Assembly: GCF_963678635.1 (NCBI RefSeq)
Contig: NC_087069.1
Coordinates: 19,752,660 to 19,816,659 of the forward strand
Direction: 5' to 3'
Source: Symsagittifera roscoffensis
Taxonomy: Eukaryota > Xenacoelomorpha > Acoela > Convolutidae
Length of the DNA: 64,000 nt
Shown: positions 1-8,559 of the stretch, in pieces
How the letters are laid out: every line of letters begins with the position of its first letter
How positions within the stretch are numbered: the first letter of the stretch is position 1
Program-made: the position numbers and the translations under genes
The notes under the pieces: model-generated
Databases searched by the model: none
Seen by the model: the letters and a program-made list of their open reading frames with translations, nothing else
Told to the model about the DNA's origin: nothing

Positions 1-1580
1 AGTGATGAGTTTATCAGAAAAAATTGGATCATAAATTTTATAACCGTTTATTTAACTTGAATTACTTATCATCTTAGCACAATGTCATGTTGAGTTTTCA
101 AAACTTGAAATGTTGACGACAAGTTCTTTTTTTGTTAATCTATGGTGCTTTTCATGGCTTTTTAAACACAGAGGGTTGCAAATTATTATTCGATCGAGCG
201 AAAAAATTGAATGACCATTTTTACCATTTTTGTTCAACCACAAGTTATTCTGAAGTTATATTATAAGTTATGATATAACCACTGCGTTAAGTTAAGTTAT
301 CAAACAATAAATATTTTTAAGTTGTTATGTGCGCACTTATGAAAAGCGATTCGGAGCGTTTTTAGCTGGGGGCTTTATTGAAAAGTTGGACTTTCAGAAG
401 TTTTCGATTGTTTTTTGAGCCGGCCATTGTGGTTATTTTATTCAAGAGTCGAGTTATCAATTAACTCAAGTAGCCAAAAAAGGCTAATGGTTAATATCTA
501 ACATCTATGCTTAGATTAAGACCAGTTCTGACTCGCTTGAAAAAAAAAGTGCGTCGAGAAGATCAAATCGGGAGCAGAATTTTTAAAAGAAAAAAAGTAA
601 GCGGGCCTGGTTTGACATGAATAAAAAACTATGTAAAAAGCGGAAACTCGATAAAAAACTTCAAATTTTATGGAACTTTAAACAAACCTCCGTTGGCTTA
701 AAAATTTACGGTGTTTTATTTTTCTTACTCTAACTTTAAAAAGAGCTCTTTGATGTATTCAGATTTACATTCATACTTTGTCTGAGAACAAAATCTCAAC
801 CAAACCAACTGGAAGTTATCACTATATCATTTGTTTTTGTTTATGCTTCATGGACTATGTCGGCGCTTAGAAACGTCTGCTCAGTTTGTCGTCTCTGAAA
901 AATAGTTCTAGCTTATGACAAAGGTGTCAGATGTGGTAAACTAAGCCTGCTTTAACTAATTGGATTGTATCTGCAACGTCTCTGCTGTAAAATCAGCTCA
1001 AACTCGAAAACTGTACTCAAGTTTTATGACGAGATAGTTTATAACTAGTTAATCAATAAACTCTTGAGAGGCTAGCACTCTTGTAATCAATTTGCTATGA
1101 CGCTTTTGGCAACTTTCAGTCTTGAGTTGCGATTGCCTCGCGAGAAGAGAAAAAGGCTCGGCCGTGTTTTATTGTCGTAATTACGATCACATTTGATTAA
1201 ACGTTTCAGCCATGCAGAAATGAAAAGTTTAGCGTTTTAATCTACTAAAATAGAATTAATCAAACCGTAAAAATTAATTCTATAATGCTGCTGCAGCAAA
1301 ATATCATGAAAAAAAAAATTCGTCCCATAAAAACTTTCAAATTGTGGGACAAAAAGAAGAGCCATATAAGGAGTAATTAAGGGATCTTGTTAACAATTTC
1401 CCCCCTTAAGCAATAGGGGAGAAATTCGTTTCCAGTAGGTAAAAAATTCGTATATGCTTAACTACTCAATCCTTTCTTTGTGAGGATGGAAGTTTGTAAG
1501 GTAACAATATCCGTGTTCAGGCAGCAGGTATAGCAAACTTCTCAATTAGTCTACACGCTAAAAGTTAGTGAAGTGAAGCA
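1..1580. other. A/T-rich intergenic DNA, no gene seen
   Basis: No open frame with coding character on either strand. Two small dyads are visible. One has arms GTCCCA and TGGGAC at about 1322-1350. The other lies around 1394-1428, where a C run and a later GGGG are flanked by AATTTC and GAAATT. They are isolated hairpins without a recognisable RNA fold, so I leave them unassigned. Confidence 0.6.
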
Positions 1581-1693
1581 ACCATAAAAAATTTTGATAA
1601 AATACTCCGTTTGTCCATGAAGCTATTACCCTTCCCAACTCCAAGCTACAATTGGTCGCAGCCAGCTTTTAGCAGCATTTCAAAAAACGACAA

Positions 1694-1896
1694 CCCGGGT
1701 TGGCCAAAAATGCTTGTCCTACAATTTGTTGGAATCTAGTTGGAATCTTTTTTCGATGAGTTTTAGAAAATGTAAGAAAATTGTATGACCAGCATTTTTT
1801 TATACATTTGATGTATGGATTTGTTGATGGAGATAAGCGTTTTCGGTGAAGGGAATTGTACGATAAGCATTTTCGGTTTATGGAGGTCAACCCGGG
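1694..1896. mobile_element. 203-bp MITE-like element with CCCGGGTTG(G/A)CC terminal inverted repeats
   Basis: The ends read CCCGGGTTGGCC on the left and, reverse-complemented, CCCGGGTTGACC on the right. Further in, both arms carry AATGCTT.TC.TACAATT, offset by about 14 nt in the right arm. Flanking AA occurs on both sides, while the paralogous empty site near 7437 has a single AA, which fits a 2-bp target duplication. The element is too short to encode a transposase, so it is non-autonomous. Superfamily not recognised. Small internal repeats (TTGGAATCT twice, and AAGCRTTTTCGGT twice) suggest local duplication inside it. Confidence 0.7.
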
Positions 1897-1917
1897 AATA
1901 TTTTACAGCACAGTTCT

Positions 1918-2448
1918 CATTACGAGGCCAAACTGTGCATTCTGTGCATTGTAAACGGATTCCGCAACAGGCCAAAATCAGATTTGTCGCGGAATCCGCA
2001 ACACTGATATTTTTTTGATCTTTTTTGCTGTTTTGGATTCTAAAAACGAATACTAATAACATTGTACCCACATAGCAACTTTAAGCGGAGTCCGCAAATT
2101 GTAAGTGGAATCCGCAAATTGTAAGTGGAAACCGCATTTTGTTTGCAGATTTCACGTAAATTTATAGATTCTACTCACATTTTGCGGATTCCAATTACAT
2201 TTTGCGGAATCCACATACAGTTGTGGAATCCAGAACAACAAGCTATATTTGCTTGTTATGGAATCCGCAGCAAAACAAATATGCCGACAAAACACACATT
2301 ACAGGTCTTTGTACGTGAAATCCGCGAAACTTTTGTAAGTGGAATCTACTTACATTTTTGAAAATGTTTGAAGACTTGTCTCTAGAATCCAGGAACATAC
2401 AGACACAAAAGTGTGCGCCTATCCAGTGCACAGTTTGGCGTCGTAATG
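1918..2448. mobile_element. Inverted-repeat element rich in TGCGGAATCCGCA palindromes, copy 1
   Basis: The left end CATTACGAGGCCAAACTGTG matches the reverse complement of the right end (CATTACGACGCCAAACTGTG). Between them lie about a dozen degenerate copies of GGAATCCGC in both orientations, often with spacer AATTGTAAGT. A second copy with the same ends and interior is at 48719-49308. TTCT flanks both sides (1914-1917 and 2450-2453), and the empty paralogue near 7457 has one TTCT, so a 4-bp target duplication is possible. Copy 2 does not show it, and a TA duplication (TTA/TAA ends) cannot be excluded. No transposase frame inside. Confidence 0.75.
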
Positions 2449-2703
2449 CTTCTGAGAAACAGACAACTAGTTTCAAACAAAATAATCGTATCAGGGCAAA
2501 GCCTTGAATATTCCGGCTGCCTTTTAAGGTCTATGATGCAGTAATAACCTCCCTGTTCAAAAGCAGTAAATACGGAGCAGGAAACCATCACCTCTGTTGA
2601 AAAGCATTATTCGATACGTTTAATCAAATCCCAAGATTGTATCTATGATGAGTATGCAACTCAATTGTATCTATAATAAGAACAATACTGTTTTGGCGGT
2701 GAA

Positions 2704-2830
2704 CTGGCAGTGTCGCCACTCCGAAGGCCAGTACCTGTCAACGATGGCTAGCACCGAAGGAGAACAGAAATGATTGACAGAATGATGAAATGTCATGAAC
2801 TAGTTTGAACTTGAATGACTACTTTAACGA
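2704..2830 (-). mobile_element. Second LTR 3'-end fragment with a possible primer-binding site
   Basis: 2726-2830 matches 7216-7320 closely (CCAGTACCTGTCAACGATGG, then GGAGAACAGAAATG and TTGACAGAATG). On the minus strand this is the 3' end of the LTR, finishing GGTACTGGC. Just beyond, the minus strand reads TTCGGAG and then TGGCGACACTGCCAG (2704-2718), the TGG start expected of a tRNA primer-binding site. An LTR end followed by a primer site on the outer side means this edge is rearranged, or is the start of another truncated copy, rather than a simple 3' LTR. Confidence 0.5.
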
Positions 2831-3645
2831 CAATGACATTCCCGCTTGGTTATTTCCCTTTTCAATAATTAAAAATGAAATGAAATTATTGGAACGAAAA
2901 TTTAAAAGTACTCAGTTGAAATGCAACTACAGTAAGCGCCAAGTATGATGATACTTGGCTAAAATTTTGTGTTTTCGACTATACACAGTCGCCCTCTCCT
3001 GGACTACAACAGCTTTAAGCAGTTTTTCTAGTTAGCCTTTTTTGATCATTTTCAATTGCCTCCTTTCGCGATGTGGACAATCATAACTGCGCCCATCTTA
3101 TTTATCGCCGCTCCTTCTCGATGCCGCTCCGCTCCGTCTTTTTCGCCCGCTCCGTCTCGATGCCCGTTGCGTCTGGCTGCTCTTGGAATATGATACAAGC
3201 CGTTGCTTACGCTCTTTGTTTTTTGGGTCCGATTTCCGCCGGTGCGGGTTCAGCTTGCGCCAGTGTTAAGCTTTTCGACCATAACAGTCTTCCTTTTTCG
3301 TTCTTTGCCTCAGTCGGTCGCTCCTGTTTCCTCGTTCGCTTATGTTGGGGCCTACTTCGTCCGTTCCGAGGGCCTTTGCGAGGCTTGGTTCAGGGATCGT
3401 AGCTGGCGGTTGTTGTCCTTCCGGTAGTACAGATACTCTCGATACTTTTCCATCACGCGTTTCAATGATAGCGGCCTGTCATCCTCGTCTGTCTCCAATC
3501 CGTCTTCGGTTTCGGTTCATCTCTTCTACGTTGTGGTAGGTTTTAGGTTTTTCTAAGCCCTTGAAGACCAATTTCTTCCAAAGACCTTGATCCGTTGGTG
3601 GATTCGGGGTTCACCCCGAACTTTTTTCATAGGAGTTGTAGTCTT

Positions 3646-4257
3646 TCAGATCGCGACTCCAGATTTCCTAATAAGACCACCGTTACTCATTTTTAACGTG
3701 TGTGCGCTTTCCACCAGTATTATTGTCTTATGCAATATATACTTGCCGAGGTTTTGCTCGGTTGTGGTTTGAAAAACCATGCCCGACAGTCCGGCCTCTT
3801 TGCTGGACTTTTCAGTGAATCGGGCCATTGAATCGTTTCCCTGATTGTTGGCTTGACTATCTGTCAGCCGCAGTGGGTGATTTCTTATTCGGGATCCGTA
3901 CTCTGAGTCCAATCGAACACCCCACGTTCTGTCCGCGGGATGTGGTGTTTCTTGCACCGCCGCATCACTTTCATCTAAATCGGCAGATTTATCTTTTAGT
4001 ACGTTCGACCTGTTTAGGTTGTTTAGAGACGGTTTTTTCATCAGATTGCTTAAAACAGTTTTTGCTTCCTGGTCGTGGTACCCCTCAAATGGCGTGATTT
4101 TCAGCGTTGCGTTTGTTGAGAAACTTAAAGCGCCGAGGACCTTTTCGAGCATCTTCTCCAAGGGCTCCGGTTTTTCTTCATGAGCGTAAGTTAATATCGA
4201 TTTTTTCAAACTTCCTGTTTTTTGTTCCACGTATCTCTTAGCGCGATGATCATTCAC
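3646..4257 (-). pseudogene. Ty3/gypsy integrase C-terminal half (203-codon open frame)
   Basis: The longest uninterrupted frame in the gypsy remnant. It continues the integrase from upstream broken frames: around 4330-4440 the minus strand encodes a VDR..RWPSAA-type strand of the DDE core and an NNYAVP segment. The frame itself holds SILTYAHEEKPEPLEKML and ATLKITPFEGYH, the region after the catalytic core where gypsy integrases have a helix and the TPFE.Y.GR motif. The rest is a charged tail. The downstream end runs into non-coding sequence near 3640. No start codon logic applies, since it is an internal slice of pol. Assignment to gypsy integrase is firm; activity is not expected. Confidence 0.8.
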
Positions 4258-4582
4258 CGACGACTACATCACTTCAATACCATGGCCGTTACAGAAACCT
4301 TTTACCTCTTTCGACATGAATTTTTATAGGGACCGCATAATTGTTTAAATAACATTTACGAAGCCTAAGCCTTTTACCTGTGCGGTTCGTATCAGAAACC
4401 GCCGCCGATGGCCATCTTTAGATTCTATCCACCGGCACTCTCAGGTACTTCTTCGATTTCTTGAGGTAGTTTGGGGTACTGAAAACCAATTTGGATTGCC
4501 TTATTGGGATCCTTCGGTTCCGGTTTTTTCCTACGTCTTCTTGTCGCATATAGTTTTATGATCTTTTCCGCGTGCATGCAGT

Positions 4583-4825
4583 CTATACACAGTTCGGCCA
4601 ATGACCAATGTTCCTGTAGATATATGGAAACCAGAGACCCTTGGCCGCCCTGAGCATGTTTGATTTTCCGTGGTAATTGTAATGGAACCTGTAATTTACT
4701 ACCTTGAGTTGATTGGTTAATACTTTGTCGTTTGCGTCATTGTTTGATTTAATATCCGATCCCTTGGATATTTTCTCTTTATGTAATCCGAGGGCGCCAC
4801 GAATTGAATTCGACGCTGTGAACAT
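4583..4825 (-). pseudogene. Ty3/gypsy integrase N-terminal H2C2 zinc-finger region
   Basis: The minus-strand frame contains HGKSNMLRAAKGLWFPYI, followed a few residues later by WPNCV. This matches the integrase_H2C2 fold, in which the second histidine precedes ML.A....WFP.I and a C..C pair follows. The first histidine and the second cysteine are in other frames or lost. The fragment lies between RNase H (5160-4830) and the integrase core, as expected for a chromosomal Ty3/gypsy pol. Confidence 0.7.
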
Positions 4826-4829
4826 CCTA

Positions 4830-5160
4830 TCTCACGCCCAAACTGGTTTTGCCTAAGTTTGTGGGTTTCAGGACAGATAATCTGCAAATCCGGTTTTGGC
4901 CCCTTTTTATGCTTCATCACGAAATCAAATTGTATTAATCGATCTAGCCATCTAGCCCCCCTGAACACCGCTTTATTTTCTTGTGATTTCCGTTTAATAA
5001 TGATAAAAGACAGGACGTAGTTTTGAAAATTTTCCGCCTCGCACTACCGCTATTATTTCTAATTCTTTCGTCAAATGTTTTTTTTTCTCGTCGTCGCTTA
5101 GGTAGCGCCAATATTAGTCGCCAATTCTCGGAACTTAATTGTTCTAGTACAGTCAGCAAT
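4830..5160 (-). pseudogene. Ty3/gypsy RNase H remnant
   Basis: The clearest piece is at about 4900-4968, where the minus strand reads RGARWLDRLIQFDFVMKHKK, the conserved end of gypsy RNase H (R..RW..RL..FDF...+..G). Upstream, in a different frame, is LLSLLNGNHKKIK. Between them are frameshifts. The region follows RT and precedes integrase on the same strand. Confidence 0.75.
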
Positions 5161-6216
5161 ACTTAATGGCTAATGTCGCACCCTCCCCTAGTGTCCTAGT
5201 GTCCTTAAGGACATCAAAGTGTTTAAGTTCCACTATGTTTCCCCTTGGCATTTCAAGTTTTTGAATGCAGTTTGGCACTCCTCTGGCAACGAGAATTCGT
5301 GTTTTCTGCTTAGTAGCGGCCGTAAAGCTGCTCATCATTCAGTCAATAACGGTAGGTATTTGTGCGAAATATGTATTGACATCATGAGCGAGTTAAAATT
5401 CGATAGTTTGCGGAGCGGTTTTAATGCTCCAATTGAGTCCGGTTTTTGGATCAGTGGCATTACTCCTGTTGGCGTAATTTTATGCAGAAGCAATTTCCGT
5501 TCTTTTAGTGCAAAACTGTATTTTGCTAGTTTAAAAGCCTTTTTTGTCCAGTTTTATCAGAATATTTTCAACTGTTGGCATGTGTTCAATTTCTATTCCC
5601 TTCCTTGGTTACCACAAGGATGTCATCAATAAATGCATGTGTCTGTGGATATACTGACAAAACTGATTCCATTACCATTTGAGGTTCCGCGGGCATTGTC
5701 GTCAGTCTGTAGAACTCGGTGTAAAATCGGTACGTCCCCGTCAATTTACCCCTGATTAAAAATTACATGAAAGCTCCTTTCAGGGGTGAGTGGCAGTTGC
5801 GTACATGTATATTTTACATCCATAGTCGAAAAATTAATCTTCAACCCCTTTTCTTTCGCCGATTGTTTGTCCGACCTAAAACATAAGTTCTCTAATTTTT
5901 GGCATTTGGTTTTCGTTCTTATGCACCTGTTGATTTAGTTCACGTGCCTATAGAACGAGTTTTATTGACCATTCCTTTTAACCGTTATTACTGTTGGTGG
6001 AACAAAAAATTTGTCCAAACAATCTTCTAGTTTTTCAATGTGCCCTTGATTCAAGAGTTTATTTCCTTTTTTGTTGAATGGGCATTCAGTTTTGACAAAG
6101 TATGGCCCGCACCTGATAGTTTCGGTTTTTCCCGGCCCGTTTAGAAAAAAAAATACAAAACTGCTTATTGAAATAGCTCTGCTAATGCTCCAATTTAGCA
6201 TCTCCCTCGGTCTCAT
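5160..6216 (-). pseudogene. Ty3/gypsy reverse transcriptase remnant
   Basis: The minus strand shows, in order, KFFVPPTVITVKRNGQ at about 5962-6010 (start of the RT fingers), the palm strand TMDVKYTCTQLPLTPE in a shifted frame near 5800-5860, and then AFIDDILVVTKEGN at about 5595-5636. The last carries the catalytic DD box and is intact. Further on is LNAVW/SLMMSIH-like sequence in broken frames, the region where gypsy RTs join the connection domain. Several frameshifts and stops separate these blocks. The family assignment rests on the motif order and the neighbouring protease and RNase H. Confidence 0.8.
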
Positions 6217-6223
6217 TGCCGTC

Positions 6224-6505
6224 CTAGACTGTCATCACCTTCTCCACTGGTGTCCTCTGTATCAGTTGCAGGCCCAGCCTGACCATTAGATCTCGTCCTT
6301 TTATTGACGGTCGATTTCCTCCAATTGCTTTAATTGATGCTGAAGTTGCCCATCCATTCGACAATTTCATTTTTTCAAGTAATTTTGGAACTCTTGGTCC
6401 TCCGGTAAAAACTTGATTATTTGTACTTCCGTGGAGCTCAACGTTTTTCGGAGTTCCCCAGTTGTAAAGTTTGGATTCCATAATTTTCCCCGAGCGTATT
6501 TGCAT
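6224..6505 (-). pseudogene. Ty3/gypsy aspartic protease C-terminal remnant
   Basis: The minus-strand 93-codon frame contains VFTGGPRVPKLLEKMKLSNG and, about 40 residues later, IKGRDLMVRLGLQLIQ. The second is the (L/I)LGRD.(M/L)..LGL motif near the end of retrotransposon proteases. The catalytic D-T/S-G triad would lie upstream (about 6510-6600) but is not intact in any frame I read. It sits between gag and RT as expected. Confidence 0.7.
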
Positions 6506-6719
6506 AAAAAGATAGCCCCCTGAACTATCTGAGTATCAAAAAGATTGCGTCCCGTTGCTGTCGTTACTTAACCCACTGAACTGAGATGTAGCTGCGATAT
6601 AACTTCCGGCTCGAATTTTTCGTAGTCCCACTATCCCTAAATCTTTCGTACCAAGGATCGTCGCCGATTATTTTTCTTTGCTAGATAAGTCTTTTCCAAA
6701 TGTCCCATTTTTTAATAAA

Positions 6720-7286
6720 AAATTTGCATTCATTAATATGTTCTCTCGTCAATCCCGTTTTATCGCAGTTGTAGCACCTACGACCTAATATTGGTAGTTG
6801 TTTCTCAGAATTGACCTCTCCCTTGGAACGAACTAAGTCCTCATTCTCGATTTATCATGGATCCGCACCTGATTACCCCAGCCGGTTCCGTCTTAATGTG
6901 TAGTCCCCCACCCGTCGGTCCGCTTGCAGTTGCTTCCTCAATTGTTGAGAAGTAATTCTTTGCGTACTTGTCCCCCCGCTCGATCGATACACTTCCTTCG
7001 GTGTTTTCGCTGATGTGTACAGCTCAGTTTGGGCTTCGTCATGTTCACGATAATCACTTTCCTCAAAATCCGTGCTTCCAGTGTTCCGAAGCTGCACCTG
7101 GCCGCAAAACCGCAGAGCACAGAGTGAAATCCTCCAGAATTTCGCAGATTTTTTTTCGCGATAGCACTCACAAAGATTCGTAATTCTCGTTTTACTCAAA
7201 TTTGAATTCTCCGAATGCCAGTACCTGTCAACGATGGCTAACAACAATGGAGAACAGAAATGGTTGACAGAATGGTAAATGGACAT
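6720..7286 (-). pseudogene. Ty3/gypsy gag remnant with zinc-knuckle-like motif
   Basis: A 137-codon minus-strand frame (7286-6873) just inside the right LTR is Ser/Thr/Arg-rich and low in hydrophobics, as in a gag N-terminal region; I do not recognise a capsid fold. Downstream, 6776-6726 encodes CYNCDKTGLTREHINEC. This is a nucleocapsid CCHC knuckle in which the expected GH histidine is replaced by leucine. Position before the protease supports gag. The knuckle and the long frame are not in one continuous reading frame. Confidence 0.65.
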
Positions 7287-7562
7287 GAGCTAGTTTGAAC
7301 ACTAATTACTAACTTAACGACTGTGAACAAAAATAAGTTTTGATAAATTACTCGGTTGTCGATGAACATACTAACCGTTCCAACCCCGAGCTAAAACTGC
7401 TCGCAGCCAGCTGTTGGCAGCATTTCGAGGAACGGCAATGTTTTGCAGCACAAGTCTTCTGAGAAATAGACAACTAATTTTACAAAAGACAGATCGTCTC
7501 AGGGCGACGTCTTGAATGTTCTGATTGCCTTTAAAATCTGTTGAGCGGATATATAACCTGAA
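7216..7562 (-). mobile_element. Right (5') LTR of the Ty3/gypsy element, about 347 bp
   Basis: The inner end on the minus strand is GGTACTGGCA, a proper CA terminus. It contains both blocks found separately at 1580-2600 and 2726-2830, here joined and uninterrupted, so it is the more complete LTR and serves as the empty site for both inserted elements on the left. The outer limit is set where similarity to the left copy stops after GTAATAACC/ATATAACCT. No convincing TG at that edge. Confidence 0.6.
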
Positions 7563-7619
7563 AAATTTTGATTGTAAAATAGAAAACGATATTTTTTTTT
7601 CAACTGAGATATTTTTTGT

Positions 7620-8440
7620 GAAATTTGGAGTGGTTGTTAGGACGGATTAAATCTCGGCTTACGCGTTTAATAGCGCAAAACATATCGCCTGTTAATTGTC
7701 CCAAATTGGTCAAAACAGAAATCTATAAATCCTAAATTTTTGGAATTCTTTTGAAAATGAATACAGGTGAAATATTTCTTCTTAAGCTTAAGCTCAGGAC
7801 TACTTTTTAAAAACTTCGTCAAAAAGACTAGTTAAAAAGTCGAAAAAATTTATGTCTGAAGATATAAATTTTGAAAAAAGGCCAAAGAAGGCGTTTTTAG
7901 GCACGCTCGCTCCCCGCTCGAAATTAGTATAGATTGGCGCTAAAACGCCTTTAAAAAAATTTTAGGGTCCGTCAGCAAATATGGATATCTCAAAATAGTA
8001 CAAAGGGAGCGCTGCAATTTGCAAGTGATTTTTTGCATGTATATCATAGCTGCATGCTTGCTGGTAATATGTAAACCTAAGTAGTTTATCTTCAAATAAA
8101 GCCTCTGGACTGATTGACTATAAAAGATATTTTTCTTAGTTAATAAGGTTCGCCGTATTTCATTTCCTCAAACAATATACTTTTTGTTTCGACTTTGGTA
8201 ACGAAAGTAACGGAATATTTGTGCTCGGGGTGGGTTTTTTTATCTTCAGTCAATTTTCGTTTTTTTTAACTAGCCATTCTTAACGGGATTTATTTCATTC
8301 AAAAGATGTTGTTGTCCTGAGCTTAAGTTTGAAAATATATTTCACCTGTGATCATTTTTCATAAATTTATGGGGGTTTAAAGCTTCTCATTTTGGCTAAT
8401 TTGGGACAATTAACGCGCAATTTCGCACAATTTTAGAAAT
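7620..8440. repeat. Foldback-type repeat with long imperfect inverted arms
   Basis: GTTAATTGTCCCAAATT near 7691 and the ACAGGTGAAATAT and AAGCTCAGGAC blocks (7765-7802) reappear reverse-complemented at 8415-8257, in matching order. The arms are roughly 160-180 bp and enclose about 390 bp. The left arm extends outward through CGGATTAAATCTCGGCTTACGCG (two pieces of a block shared with 25,045-25,085). The second copy at 24840-25330 supports a dispersed repeat. No coding frame inside. Family unknown. Confidence 0.6.
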
Positions 8441-8559
8441 CGTTCCAAATTGGTTGAAGGAAGCTTATTTGACATAAGCGATTTGTTGCTACGAGGGAAG
8501 TTTATCGTTTTATATTTTATGTGGCGTTTGGGGGCATGATTTTCATAAAAAATCTCAAA

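Larger units (their letters stand above)
1580..2600 (-). mobile_element. Left LTR-like segment of the Ty3/gypsy element, split by two inserted elements
   Basis: The outer parts of this segment match 7330-7562 in the same order: the stretch around 1590-1690 (with CGCAGCCAGCT), the block ending TTTTACAGCACA, the block CTTCTGAGAAACAGACAAC, and the block ending near GTAATAACC. Since 7216-7562 lies at the other end of the gypsy remnant, I read both as LTR copies of one minus-strand element. Two inverted-repeat elements (1694-1896 and 1918-2448) interrupt this copy and are absent from the right one. The outer edge toward 1580 has no clean TG/CA terminus. Confidence 0.6.
2704..7562 (-). mobile_element. 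Decayed Ty3/gypsy LTR retrotransposon
   Basis: Read on the minus strand, remnants appear in the canonical Ty3/gypsy order: LTR (7562-7216), gag with a zinc-knuckle remnant (7286-6720), aspartic protease end (6505-6224), reverse transcriptase (6216-5160), RNase H (5160-4830), then integrase (4825-3646). Every domain except the integrase C-terminal part is broken by frameshifts or stops, so the copy is dead. Interior G+C is visibly higher than in the flanking DNA. Integrase downstream of RNase H separates it from Ty1/copia. It is annotated as an LTR retrotransposon; no envelope-like frame was recognised in 2830-3640. Confidence 0.85.

Noticed and set aside
2090-2360. Regular GGAATCCGC repeats as a CRISPR array or operator cluster
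   Set aside because: Spacing is irregular, both orientations occur, and the repeats lie inside a terminal-inverted-repeat element present twice.
1763-2476. Several 70-100 codon ORFs on both strands (1763-2071, 2125-2361, 2243-2476)
   Set aside because: They fall inside the two inverted-repeat elements; codons reflect GGAATCCGC repeats.
3073-3402. 109-codon plus-strand ORF (and overlapping 3203-3427, 3342-3539)
   Set aside because: It lies antisense within the G+C-richer gypsy remnant, three plus frames are open over the same bases, and it shows no protein features.
5219-5632. 137-codon plus-strand ORF
   Set aside because: Antisense shadow of the gypsy RT; the minus strand carries the AFIDDILVV catalytic box there.
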